A program made the position numbers and the translations under genes. Positions 16,537 through 22,985 of a stretch of DNA of 22,985 bases are shown one piece after another; within the stretch, counting starts at the first letter, position 1; every line of letters begins with the position of its first letter. The stretch spans positions 1 to 22,985 of the forward strand of contig DATBMH010000058.1 in NCBI GenBank assembly GCA_036554945.1. The letters run 5' to 3'. Source of the stretch: JACDAN01 sp036554945 (lineage in GTDB: Bacteria > Actinomycetota > Thermoleophilia > Gaiellales > Gaiellaceae). The notes under the pieces were generated by a model. It worked only from the letters and a program-made list of their open reading frames with translations. It did not search any database and had not been told where the DNA came from.

Positions 16537-16603
16537 GCATCGAGGGGCGCCTGCAATCGCGAACTAGCCACTCGGCGAGGGCGGGAAAAACACCCAGAGA
16601 TCA

Positions 16604-16631
16604 AGCGGGGCCGGCGTCTACCGGCCCCGCT
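16604..16631 (-). terminator. Hairpin terminator after M36 peptidase copy 3
   Basis: An 11-base perfect stem (AGCGGGGCCGG with its complement) and a 6-base loop. A run of five T residues follows about 12 bases beyond it on the minus strand. A weaker 7-base stem (16639-16658) lies between it and the stop codon. The GGGCCGG core is shared with the other two M36 terminators. Confidence 0.7.
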
Positions 16632-16672
16632 CGCTGCTGCCGTCCGGAGGGGGACGGCTGCGACTTGTGCGC

Positions 16673-19600
16673 CTAGTCGTCGATCTCGGCCGGGAGGCGG
16701 AAGACCTGCAGCTCCGCCGTCCGGACGAGGCTCCTCGAGGAGTTCGCGGCGACGTTGGAGTCGCAGTCCGTCGTCGCTGTCGACGGATCCGCGTCCTGGT
16801 CGCCCTGGAAGCCCGGACCGCCGGTGCACTGGCTCGCCTTGACGACGAAGCGGAGGTGCGTCGCGGTGAAGTCCGGCACGTTGAACTGGCGCAGGAGCAA
16901 CTGCGGTGCGACCGGCCGCGGCGCGCTGCCCGGGAAGGCGTTGGCCGGGCTCGTGTACACCTTCGTGTACCCCGCGTCGGTCGTGCAGTCGCCGGGCTCG
17001 TCGTGCTGCAACGACACCCCGCCCTTGTTGTTGCACGCCCAGAGCTCGAACTGGCGGAGCGCCGCGAACCGGTTGTTCCCGGGTGCGACGAACGCGCTGA
17101 CCTGGACGTAGCGCACCCGGACCGACTCGGTCCCTCCGAGGTCGATCGTCGCCCGCTTCCCGTCCACCGTCACGTTCCCGCCGACGTTCGTCGCCGGCGC
17201 GTTCCAGTTCGTGGTCTCGGTGTCGTCGATCAGGTTGTTCACCGTCGCGGCCCCGTCGGTGGTCGACGCGGTTGCGCCCGACGCGAGCGAGGCCCAGTTC
17301 GTCGGGAAGGTGATCTTCAGCGTGGTGCTCTTGCCGGCCTTGAACGACTCGCTGAACCGCACGTGCCCGTAGCCGGGCGCGTGGGCCACGAACTCGTACT
17401 TGCCCGGTGCGAACTTCGCGACGGCGTCAACGTTGGCCGAGGCCGTCGTCGCCGGGTTCGTGTCGGCGATCGGCGAGATGCGCGCCTCGAAGTGCCCGAC
17501 GTAGACCCGTGCGTTGACCGGGTCGCCGTCGGCGTTGCGCGCCTGGAACGTCACCGTCGCCGGGCTCGTCCCGACGGGCTCGAAGTCCGGCAGCGGATCG
17601 ATGTCGCTGTTGACGGAGCCGTTCGAGCTCGCCGCACCAACGCCGAGCCCGCTCCGCGCGAAGCCGAGCCAGAGCTCCTTCTGGTTGGCGCCGCCGAAGC
17701 GCAGCAGGTCGGCCGCCAGGATGGCGTCCCGCCCGTTGACCATCGAGGTGTTCGGCGGCATGAGCAGCATCGCGTCGAAGTAGAGCTGCATCCACCGGCG
17801 GTTCCCCGGGCAGCGATGCGCGGGGAGGAGCCCCTCGGCGCACTCCGTCTGGAGCTCCTGGTCGTCGGCCGGGTAGTCGTCGTCGTACTTCTCGGCCAGT
17901 AGCTGCCGGAGCCGGAAGTTGGTCGCGACCCAGATCTCGCCGTCCGAGTGCACCTCGTTGCCGGTGACGTCGTAGCCGATGCCGCTGAAGTTGAGCGTGT
18001 TGACGTCGACGTCCCTGCCGGGCTGCGGGGAGCCGCCGGCCATCGGTCCGCTCATGTCGAAGTTGCGGATGCCGTGGTGCGGGTTGCCGGTGTCGTACGC
18101 GCCGGCGACGTACGGCGTGTTGGCGCCGCCGTCGAACCCGTTCTCCGTCAGGTACTCCATCCCGACGAGGTCGCCGAGCGCCTCGCCCATCGATCCGGCG
18201 TGGAAGCCGGACCGGGCGACGCCCTTGCCGATCATCCGGTTCTCGATCATGTGGCCGAACTCGTGGCCGATGACGCTCATGTCGAAGTCCCCGTCGGCGC
18301 ACGGGGCGTAGAAGCTGCCGGCCGTCGGTCCCCAGAGATACATGTTCGTGACGGAGTGCCCGCCCTCGGGAACGGTCGACATGTTCGCGTTGTTTCGCGT
18401 GCCGCCGATCGCACCGGACTGGACGTCCCCCAGGAGCGCGTCGCCCTGCCGCCACTTCTCGGTCAGGCCGAAGTTGTGGTCCTGGGCGTTCCAGTTCTCC
18501 TCGGTGAAGCCGAGGAAGTACGAGAAGTCGTGCATCCGGTTGTGCGCGACGAACAGGTTCGTCACCGACGCCGAGACGTCCCACGAGACGCCGGGCGTGA
18601 AGCCGAGTGACGTGTTGCAGCTGGACTGGTTCCACGAGTCCGTCCACGGGTACGTGTAGTTCCGGTCCGGGCCCGCGGTGGGCCGGAACTGGAACGCGGC
18701 CGGCACGTTCGGATTCGTCCAGGACTCGGCCGTGATCGCGTTGTTGCCGACCGTGGTGAACGTCGGGGTGTCCGTGAGCATGTCGTGGTCCCACGGAGCC
18801 CGCGACGCCAGGTTGCCGACGACCCGGTCGCACTCGGGCGACGGCCGCCAGCACCACGTCTCACGGGTGTCAATCGCCGGTCGGTTCCACGGAGGCTGGC
18901 CGATCGCGCCGAGCGGGAAGTTCGCCGGGGTGGTCGACCACTTCGCCAGGTACGCCGGCGGAGCGGGCGTGTCGTCCAGCGTGAACGAGCCGGTGTAGGT
19001 CAGCGGCGCGGGAGGCGCACCGCCGTCCGGGAAGTCGCAGACCCGGGCGAAGTAGTCGCCGGGCGGGACGCCGCCGGCCGGCTCGAGCCGGAAGCGCTCC
19101 GGCGTGAAGACCGTGTCGGCCTGGAGCAGCCGGACGTTGGGAGTGCCCACGCGCCAGAGCTCGAGGACGATGTCCGTCAGCGGGTTGGTCGCGTCGGCGA
19201 TGCCGCTGAACGCCCGGATCCCGGCCGGGACCGTAATCGGGTGGTTCGGGCCGCAGCCTCCGTCGACCGCCGGCAGCGAGCCGCTGAACGGCGTCACCAC
19301 GACGGCCATCTGCTTGAGGCCGGAGGAGAGGTTGTCCGTCGTGTTGTAGCGGGCGAGGAGCCGGCCGTTGCGGGCGTCGATGAACGTCCGCAGGCTCACG
19401 CTCTTCTTCCCGTCGATGACGTAGGACTCGTACGCCGGCACGACGCCCTGGCGCACCGTCGGGAAGGCGACGAGGCGGACGAGCTGAGGCTGGTCGAGCC
19501 CGGCGACGCCGAGCTTCGTCCACGCGCCGGACCGCTTGCGGGTCAGGACGTTGGCGACCGAGCGGGTGAGCCGGTTCGCCTTGGAGGCGCGGGCCCAACC

Positions 19601-20149
19601 CTGGACGGACGAGAGCTGCACCGAGCCTTCGACCGCCGTGGCGCGCGTCAGCGTCGACGACACGTACGCGACCTTCCAGCCGCGCTTGTTCGTTCCCGAG
19701 ACGCCGACGGTGACGAGTCCGCCCTCACTCGCCGGCACACCCTTGAAGACCTGCCGGAAGTTGACCGCGTAGGCGTTGCTGCCCACGAGCCGGTTGGCGC
19801 TCTCGAGCACCACGTTCCTGAGGTTGGGCAGGCCGAAGAGCGCCTTGTGGCGACTCAGGTACCAGCGGGCCGCGACGGGTGCGGTCCTGCCGCGGATCCC
19901 GCGGGCGAGGAACTTGCCGCGGCGCGAGATCGTCGAGGGAGTTCCGAACTGCCCCCACGTGACCTTCGCCTTGAGCTTCTTGGCGTGCGCGCGCTGCGCC
20001 TTCGTCGGCGCGATCGTCCCGACACGGCTGTCGAAATCGGCGAGCCCAGAGTCCTCTCCGATCTGGGCGACCGACAGTGCCGACCCGGGCAGCAGCACGG
20101 CCATCAGGGCGACGAGCAGCGCCGCCCCGCTTCCGAACGTGAGTCGCAT
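16673..20149 (-). CDS. Secreted M36 (fungalysin-like) zinc metallopeptidase, copy 3
   Basis: 1,158-residue paralogue of the two genes downstream, with the same domains. The signal peptide is MRLTFGSGAALLVALMAVLLPG. The zinc site is HEFGH (H629, E630, H633) with third ligand E656 in GSMGEALGD. It is the most diverged copy in the catalytic domain (HEFGH for HEYGH, GFHAGSMGE for GHHAGAMGE, and RPSPECDRV at the start of the domain), yet its last domain is close to copy 2. I use the ATG at 20149, well spaced from a GGGGAG ribosome site; a TTG one codon upstream is too close to it. It has its own promoter and terminator. It ends EIDD. The likely role is extracellular protein breakdown for nutrition. 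Confidence 0.93.
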   Translation of the reverse strand: MRLTFGSGAALLVALMAVLLPGSALSVAQIGEDSGLADFDSRVGTIAPTKAQRAHAKKLKAKVTWGQFGTPSTISRRGKFLARGIRGRTAPVAARWYLSRHKALFGLPNLRNVVLESANRLVGSNAYAVNFRQVFKGVPASEGGLVTVGVSGTNKRGWKVAYVSSTLTRATAVEGSVQLSSVQGWARASKANRLTRSVANVLTRKRSGAWTKLGVAGLDQPQLVRLVAFPTVRQGVVPAYESYVIDGKKSVSLRTFIDARNGRLLARYNTTDNLSSGLKQMAVVVTPFSGSLPAVDGGCGPNHPITVPAGIRAFSGIADATNPLTDIVLELWRVGTPNVRLLQADTVFTPERFRLEPAGGVPPGDYFARVCDFPDGGAPPAPLTYTGSFTLDDTPAPPAYLAKWSTTPANFPLGAIGQPPWNRPAIDTRETWCWRPSPECDRVVGNLASRAPWDHDMLTDTPTFTTVGNNAITAESWTNPNVPAAFQFRPTAGPDRNYTYPWTDSWNQSSCNTSLGFTPGVSWDVSASVTNLFVAHNRMHDFSYFLGFTEENWNAQDHNFGLTEKWRQGDALLGDVQSGAIGGTRNNANMSTVPEGGHSVTNMYLWGPTAGSFYAPCADGDFDMSVIGHEFGHMIENRMIGKGVARSGFHAGSMGEALGDLVGMEYLTENGFDGGANTPYVAGAYDTGNPHHGIRNFDMSGPMAGGSPQPGRDVDVNTLNFSGIGYDVTGNEVHSDGEIWVATNFRLRQLLAEKYDDDYPADDQELQTECAEGLLPAHRCPGNRRWMQLYFDAMLLMPPNTSMVNGRDAILAADLLRFGGANQKELWLGFARSGLGVGAASSNGSVNSDIDPLPDFEPVGTSPATVTFQARNADGDPVNARVYVGHFEARISPIADTNPATTASANVDAVAKFAPGKYEFVAHAPGYGHVRFSESFKAGKSTTLKITFPTNWASLASGATASTTDGAATVNNLIDDTETTNWNAPATNVGGNVTVDGKRATIDLGGTESVRVRYVQVSAFVAPGNNRFAALRQFELWACNNKGGVSLQHDEPGDCTTDAGYTKVYTSPANAFPGSAPRPVAPQLLLRQFNVPDFTATHLRFVVKASQCTGGPGFQGDQDADPSTATTDCDSNVAANSSRSLVRTAELQVFRLPAEIDD

Positions 20150-20199
20150 CAACCTCTCCCCTCTCGATGGAGATCCCGTTCCCCGATAGAGAACAGTTG

Positions 20200-20228
20200 A
20201 TCTTTGATCCTCTATAGAGGTTTGTCAA
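20200..20228 (-). promoter_or_regulatory. Promoter of M36 copy 3
   Basis: The -35 is a perfect TTGACA (20228-20223), the spacer 17 bases, the -10 AAAGAT (20205-20200), giving a leader of about 43 bases. It lies in the 202-base region shared with the divergent subtilisin gene. I could not place a convincing plus-strand promoter for that gene. Confidence 0.65.
20209..20220. promoter_or_regulatory. Operator-like palindrome between -35 and -10 of M36 copy 3
   Basis: CCTCTATAGAGG is a perfect 12-base dyad inside the promoter spacer. Copy 1 has CCTTTATAGAGG in the same position of its promoter. A repressor bound here would block RNA polymerase and could also affect the divergent subtilisin gene. 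The regulator is unknown. Confidence 0.5.
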
Positions 20229-20286
20229 GAAAGGTTCGGGTATCCAGGGCTTTTCGTCGCCGAACGTGAGAGGATCGGCGCCGCGG

Positions 20287-20322
20287 CCGGGCCGTGAAGC
20301 CTCGGGGAGAGGGGCGGCCCGG
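20287..20322 (+). other. Structured leader upstream of the subtilisin gene
   Basis: CCGGGCCG and CGGCCCGG form a perfect 8-base stem around 20 bases. An inner CCTC/GAGG stem can form within that loop. It lies 18 bases before the ribosome site. It may be an mRNA structure affecting translation or stability. It matches no riboswitch class that I can recognise. Confidence 0.35.
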
Positions 20323-20351
20323 GATCGACACCGCAGACGAAAGGAGTTTCA

Positions 20352-22106
20352 GTGCGCCGAGCAGTTCTTGCCTCCGCGCTGGCCCTTGTTGCCCTGGGCA
20401 CGGCGGCTTATGCCGTGGCAACCCCGTCAGGACCAGGCAACAGGACGAGCGGGAGCGCTACCCAGTACGTGGTCGTCTATGAAGCAGGCATCTCGAAGGC
20501 CGCAGCGCGCGCCGCGATCCGGGCGTCAGGCGGCCGCGTCATCCGCGAGAACAAGGCTGTGGGCGTCGCCACCGTCGTCTCGCGGAACCCGTCGTTCATC
20601 AACGAGGCGGCCTCGACCCGCGCGCTCTTCGGCGCGGTCCGCAACCGGCCCCTCGGCAAGCTGGCGCCGGTCTTCCGTCCCAAGCTCACCGTCGAGCAAC
20701 AGAGCGCCCTCCGCCGCGTGACCAAGTCACTCGGCCGCAAGCGCTCGAGCGGCTACCGGCTCGCCCACAACGGCAAGCATCCCGAGCCGCTCGCGAACCT
20801 CCAGTGGGACATGAAGATGATCCGCGCCACGGTCGACGGCTCGTACAAGAAGGAGAAGGGTGACCCCGACGTCCTGGTCGGCATCCTCGACACCGGCGTC
20901 GACGGAAATCACCCGGACATCAAGCCGAACTTCGACTTCAAGCGAAGCCGGAACTTCACGGTCGACATCCCGATCGCCGACGGCGACTGCGCCGAGGAAT
21001 CCGACGCCTCGTGCAACGACCCGAGCTACGTCGACGAGAACGGCCACGGCACGCACGTCGCCAGCACGATCGGCTCGCCGATCAACGATCTCGGCGTCGC
21101 GGGCGTCGCCCCCGGCGTCAAGCTCGTCAACATCCGGGCCGGGCAGGACTCCGGCTACTTCTTCCTCCAGCCGTCGGTCGACGCGCTGACCTACGCCGGG
21201 GACATCGGCGTCGACGTGGTCAACATGAGCTACTACATCGACCCGTGGCGCTACAACTGCGCCGCAAACGCGGCCGACTCACCCGCAGCCCAGCTCGAGC
21301 AGCAGACGATCGTCGAGGCGACCCAGCGGGCGCTGGACTACGCGCACTCGAAGGGCGTCGCGCTGGTCGGCTCGGCCGGCAACGAGCACGAGGACCTCGG
21401 GTACCCGCTCGTCGACACGACGAGCCCCGACTTCCCGCCCGCACCGCCGAATCCGGCGTACCCGCGGAACATCGACAACCACTGCATCATCCTCCCGACC
21501 GAGGGCAACAACGTCATGAGCATCTCGGCGATCGGGCCGTCGAAGCGGAAGGCCGACTACTCGAACTACGGCCTCGAGCAGACCACGGTCGCAGCGCCGG
21601 GCGGCTTCTTCCGTGACGACCCGCTGTGGAAGGCCACGGATCCGGTGGCAGTGCGGAACCTCGCCGGCATCCCGAACCAGATCCTCGCGGCCTATCCGAA
21701 GAACGTGGCCGAGGAGAACGGCGACCTGAACCCGGACGGCACGCCGAACGACCCGGCGGTCGTCCGCGACTGCCGCGGCTCCACGTGCGCGTACTACCAG
21801 TGGATCCAGGGGACCTCGATGGCGTCACCGCACGCCGTCGGCGTCTCCGCGCTGATCGTCTCCCGCTTCGGCGAGGAGAAGCACGACAACGCGAGGCTCA
21901 ACCCGCTGATCACGCAGGCCATCCTCCAGGCGACGGCGACCGACACGCCGTGCCCGGAGCCGCGTCTGCACAGCTACGCCGACAAGCTCCGCGCTCCGTC
22001 CTTCGACGCGCTTTGCGAGGGGACGCCGGAGCTGAACGGCTTCTACGGCCACGGCATCATCGACGCACTGACTGCCGTCACGGCCGACATGGACCTCGAC
22101 GACTGA
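20352..22106 (+). CDS. Secreted S8 subtilisin-like serine protease
   Basis: 584 residues. A signal peptide (about 1-24, RRAVLASALALVALGTAAYA) and an I9-type inhibitory propeptide (YVVVYEAGISKAAARAAIR) precede the mature S8 domain (from about 150). The catalytic triad is complete: D180 in ILDTGVDG, H232 in NGHGTHVAS, S489 in GTSMASPH, with the oxyanion asparagine N344 in SAGNEHED. The stretch between N344 and S489 is long (about 145 residues) and contains cysteine- and proline-rich insertions (NHCIILP, DCRGSTCAYY). The GTG start sits five bases after AAAGGAG. It is transcribed away from the M36 genes and probably works with them outside the cell. The C-terminus ends DMDLDD, like the acidic tails of the M36 proteins. 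Confidence 0.95.
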   Translation: MRRAVLASALALVALGTAAYAVATPSGPGNRTSGSATQYVVVYEAGISKAAARAAIRASGGRVIRENKAVGVATVVSRNPSFINEAASTRALFGAVRNRPLGKLAPVFRPKLTVEQQSALRRVTKSLGRKRSSGYRLAHNGKHPEPLANLQWDMKMIRATVDGSYKKEKGDPDVLVGILDTGVDGNHPDIKPNFDFKRSRNFTVDIPIADGDCAEESDASCNDPSYVDENGHGTHVASTIGSPINDLGVAGVAPGVKLVNIRAGQDSGYFFLQPSVDALTYAGDIGVDVVNMSYYIDPWRYNCAANAADSPAAQLEQQTIVEATQRALDYAHSKGVALVGSAGNEHEDLGYPLVDTTSPDFPPAPPNPAYPRNIDNHCIILPTEGNNVMSISAIGPSKRKADYSNYGLEQTTVAAPGGFFRDDPLWKATDPVAVRNLAGIPNQILAAYPKNVAEENGDLNPDGTPNDPAVVRDCRGSTCAYYQWIQGTSMASPHAVGVSALIVSRFGEEKHDNARLNPLITQAILQATATDTPCPEPRLHSYADKLRAPSFDALCEGTPELNGFYGHGIIDALTAVTADMDLDD

Positions 22107-22118
22107 CCGAACCGTCGC

Positions 22119-22150
22119 GTGTAGGGACCGGCTGCGGCCGGTCCCTACAC
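22119..22150. terminator. Bidirectional hairpin terminator between the subtilisin and TetR genes
   Basis: A 14-base perfect stem (GTGTAGGGACCGGC with its complement) and loop TGCG. The subtilisin gene ends 12 bases before it. The TetR stop codon (22147-22145) lies inside the stem, so the convergent genes share one hairpin. Confidence 0.8.
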
Positions 22151-22720
22151 CGGCGTCGAGTACCCGCGGACCCCGTCGACGAGGATCGCGTAGAAGCGGT
22201 CTGCGAGCTCGTCGGTGTCGGTGTCCGGGGGCAGCCAGGTGTAGGCCCAGTTGGCGGCGGAGAGGACGAGCAGCGTCGCCGCCTGGTCGTCGAGGTCCGT
22301 GCGGAGCTCGCCGAGCTCGCGGCCCTCTCGGAACAGCGCGCGGAACCGTTCCTCGTACCGGCGGCGCTCGGCGAGGAACTCCGCCGCCCGCTCACCCTCG
22401 AGGTAGCGCCACTCGCGGATGAACACGGTCGCGACGTCGAGCTGCTCGGCGACGACTCGCAGGTGCGCCCGGAGCGCGAGCCTGATCCGCTCGGTCGCCT
22501 TCAGGTCGTCGGGGATCCCGTCGAGCGCTGCGTGGAACGCCTGCGCGCCCTCGCGCATCGTCTCGTAGAGGAGGTCCTGCTTCGACTCGATGTGCGCGTA
22601 CAGCGAGCCCTTCTGCACGCCCATCGCCTTGGCGAGGTCCCCGATGGACGTGCCGTGGTAGCCCCGCTCGGCGAACAGCCGGGCGGCCTCGCGCGTTAGC
22701 TCCGACTTCCTCGTGGACAC
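22145..22720 (-). CDS. paaR: TetR-family repressor, probable PaaR of phenylacetate catabolism
   Basis: 191 residues. The N-terminal helix-turn-helix domain (about 1-55) contains AARLFAERGYHGTSIGDLA and SLYAHIESKQDLL, both typical of TetR proteins. The C-terminal ligand domain includes VFIREWRYLEGE, as in the PaaR/KstR2-like group. It is divergent from paaA, and the gap holds a site matching the PaaR operator. By analogy with Thermus PaaR it should release DNA on binding phenylacetyl-CoA; this is inference from context. The GTG start (MSTRKSELT) has only a weak ribosome site. Confidence 0.85.
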   Translation of the reverse strand: MSTRKSELTREAARLFAERGYHGTSIGDLAKAMGVQKGSLYAHIESKQDLLYETMREGAQAFHAALDGIPDDLKATERIRLALRAHLRVVAEQLDVATVFIREWRYLEGERAAEFLAERRRYEERFRALFREGRELGELRTDLDDQAATLLVLSAANWAYTWLPPDTDTDELADRFYAILVDGVRGYSTPV

Positions 22721-22734
22721 GCTACGATCAGACC

Positions 22735-22748
22735 CTAACGATCGTTCG
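22735..22748. promoter_or_regulatory. Probable PaaR operator
   Basis: CTAACGATCGTTCG fits the CNAACGNNCGTTNG consensus that I recall for Thermus thermophilus PaaR at every fixed base. The dyad extends to CCTAACGATCGTTCGG. A possible paaA promoter, TGGACA (22714-22719), 16 bases, TAACGA (22736-22741), would place the -10 inside the operator. The operator touches the paaA ribosome site. Confidence 0.75.
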
Positions 22749-22761
22749 GAAGGATGGCGAG

Positions 22762-22985
22762 ATGACCGAGCAGGAATTCCTCGACTACGTCCAGTCCGGC
22801 GGCCAGGTCGAGACGGACGACTGGATGCCCGACGACTACCGGGCCAAGCTCGTCAAGTTCATCGAGATGCACGGCAACTCCGAGCTCATGGGCGTGCTGC
22901 CGGAGCGGGAGTGGATCCTCCGCGCGCCGACGCTGCAGCGCAAGCTCGCCCTCACCGCGAAGGTGCAGGACGAGGTCGGCCACGC
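22762..22985 (+). CDS. paaA: Phenylacetyl-CoA epoxidase subunit A, 5' part, cut by window edge
   Basis: The first 74 codons match the N-terminus of PaaA, the catalytic di-iron subunit of the PaaABCE epoxidase, which converts phenylacetyl-CoA to its ring 1,2-epoxide. Recognisable segments are DDWMPDDYRAKLVKFI, the NSELMGVLPE block, WILRAPTLQRK, and KVQDEVGHA. Within them E41, E71 and H74 are at the positions expected for iron ligands. The ATG follows a GGAAGGA site (22748-22754); an ATG at 22754 is out because it stops after three codons. The remaining paa genes should follow to the right of the window. Confidence 0.93.
   Translation, partial: MTEQEFLDYVQSGGQVETDDWMPDDYRAKLVKFIEMHGNSELMGVLPEREWILRAPTLQRKLALTAKVQDEVGH

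Noticed and set aside
20190..20235. Plus-strand promoter for the subtilisin gene overlapping the dyad (TTGATC, 17 bases, AAGAAA)
   Set aside because: The -10 match is poor and the arrangement arises partly from the symmetry of the dyad. Not strong enough to annotate.
20287..20350. Riboswitch (cobalamin or c-di-AMP type) in the subtilisin leader
   Set aside because: GC stems are present, but none of the conserved cores of these classes can be recognised.

Overview
This is a GC-rich (roughly 70%) chromosomal window with tightly packed, overlapping genes, frequent GTG and TTG starts, and GC hairpin terminators that mostly lack a T-tract. That pattern suggests an actinobacterium. A deep-branching, soil-type lineage such as Thermoleophilia is a plausible guess, but it rests on style and gene content and not on a marker gene. 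I see no rRNA, tRNA, CRISPR array, insertion sequence or phage gene. No stretch over 300 bases lacks a gene.

Left block (1-9242, all minus strand, read right to left): a YegS/LCB5-type lipid kinase (9242-8370), then a MoxR cluster. The cluster holds a DUF4129 membrane protein, a small membrane protein, a MoxR AAA+ ATPase, a DUF58 protein and a multi-pass membrane protein. It runs with a 22-base gap into the E1-alpha and E1-beta subunits of a thiamine-dependent 2-oxoacid dehydrogenase, an acetamidase/formamidase-type hydrolase and a small stand-alone HIRAN protein. Most junctions from the DUF4129 gene onward overlap by 1-8 bases, so the block may be one long transcript. After a 102-base gap carrying two copies of a near-perfect palindrome comes the E2 lipoyl acyltransferase, which is cut by the window edge.

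Middle block (9243-22118): a secreted-protease island. Three tandem minus-strand genes encode paralogous M36 (fungalysin-like) zinc metallopeptidases of about 1,160 residues. Each has its own sigma70-like promoter (TTGACW, 17-base spacer, AT-rich -10) and its own terminator hairpin. A divergent plus-strand gene encodes a secreted S8 subtilisin. The M36 proteins share a layout of signal peptide, FTP-like propeptide, a PPC-like beta domain, catalytic domain, a carboxypeptidase-regulatory-like domain and a discoidin-like domain. All four proteases end in a short acidic tail (EIDD or DLDD). The promoters of M36 copies 1 and 3 carry a CCTYTATAGAGG palindrome between -35 and -10, and the copy 3 site sits in the region shared with the subtilisin gene. 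Together this looks like a co-regulated extracellular protein-degradation locus.

Right edge (22119-22985): a TetR-family repressor divergent from paaA, the first gene of a ring-hydroxylating phenylacetyl-CoA epoxidase operon. Between them lies a palindrome that matches the published PaaR operator consensus. The repressor is therefore probably PaaR, and the phenylacetate operon continues past the right edge.
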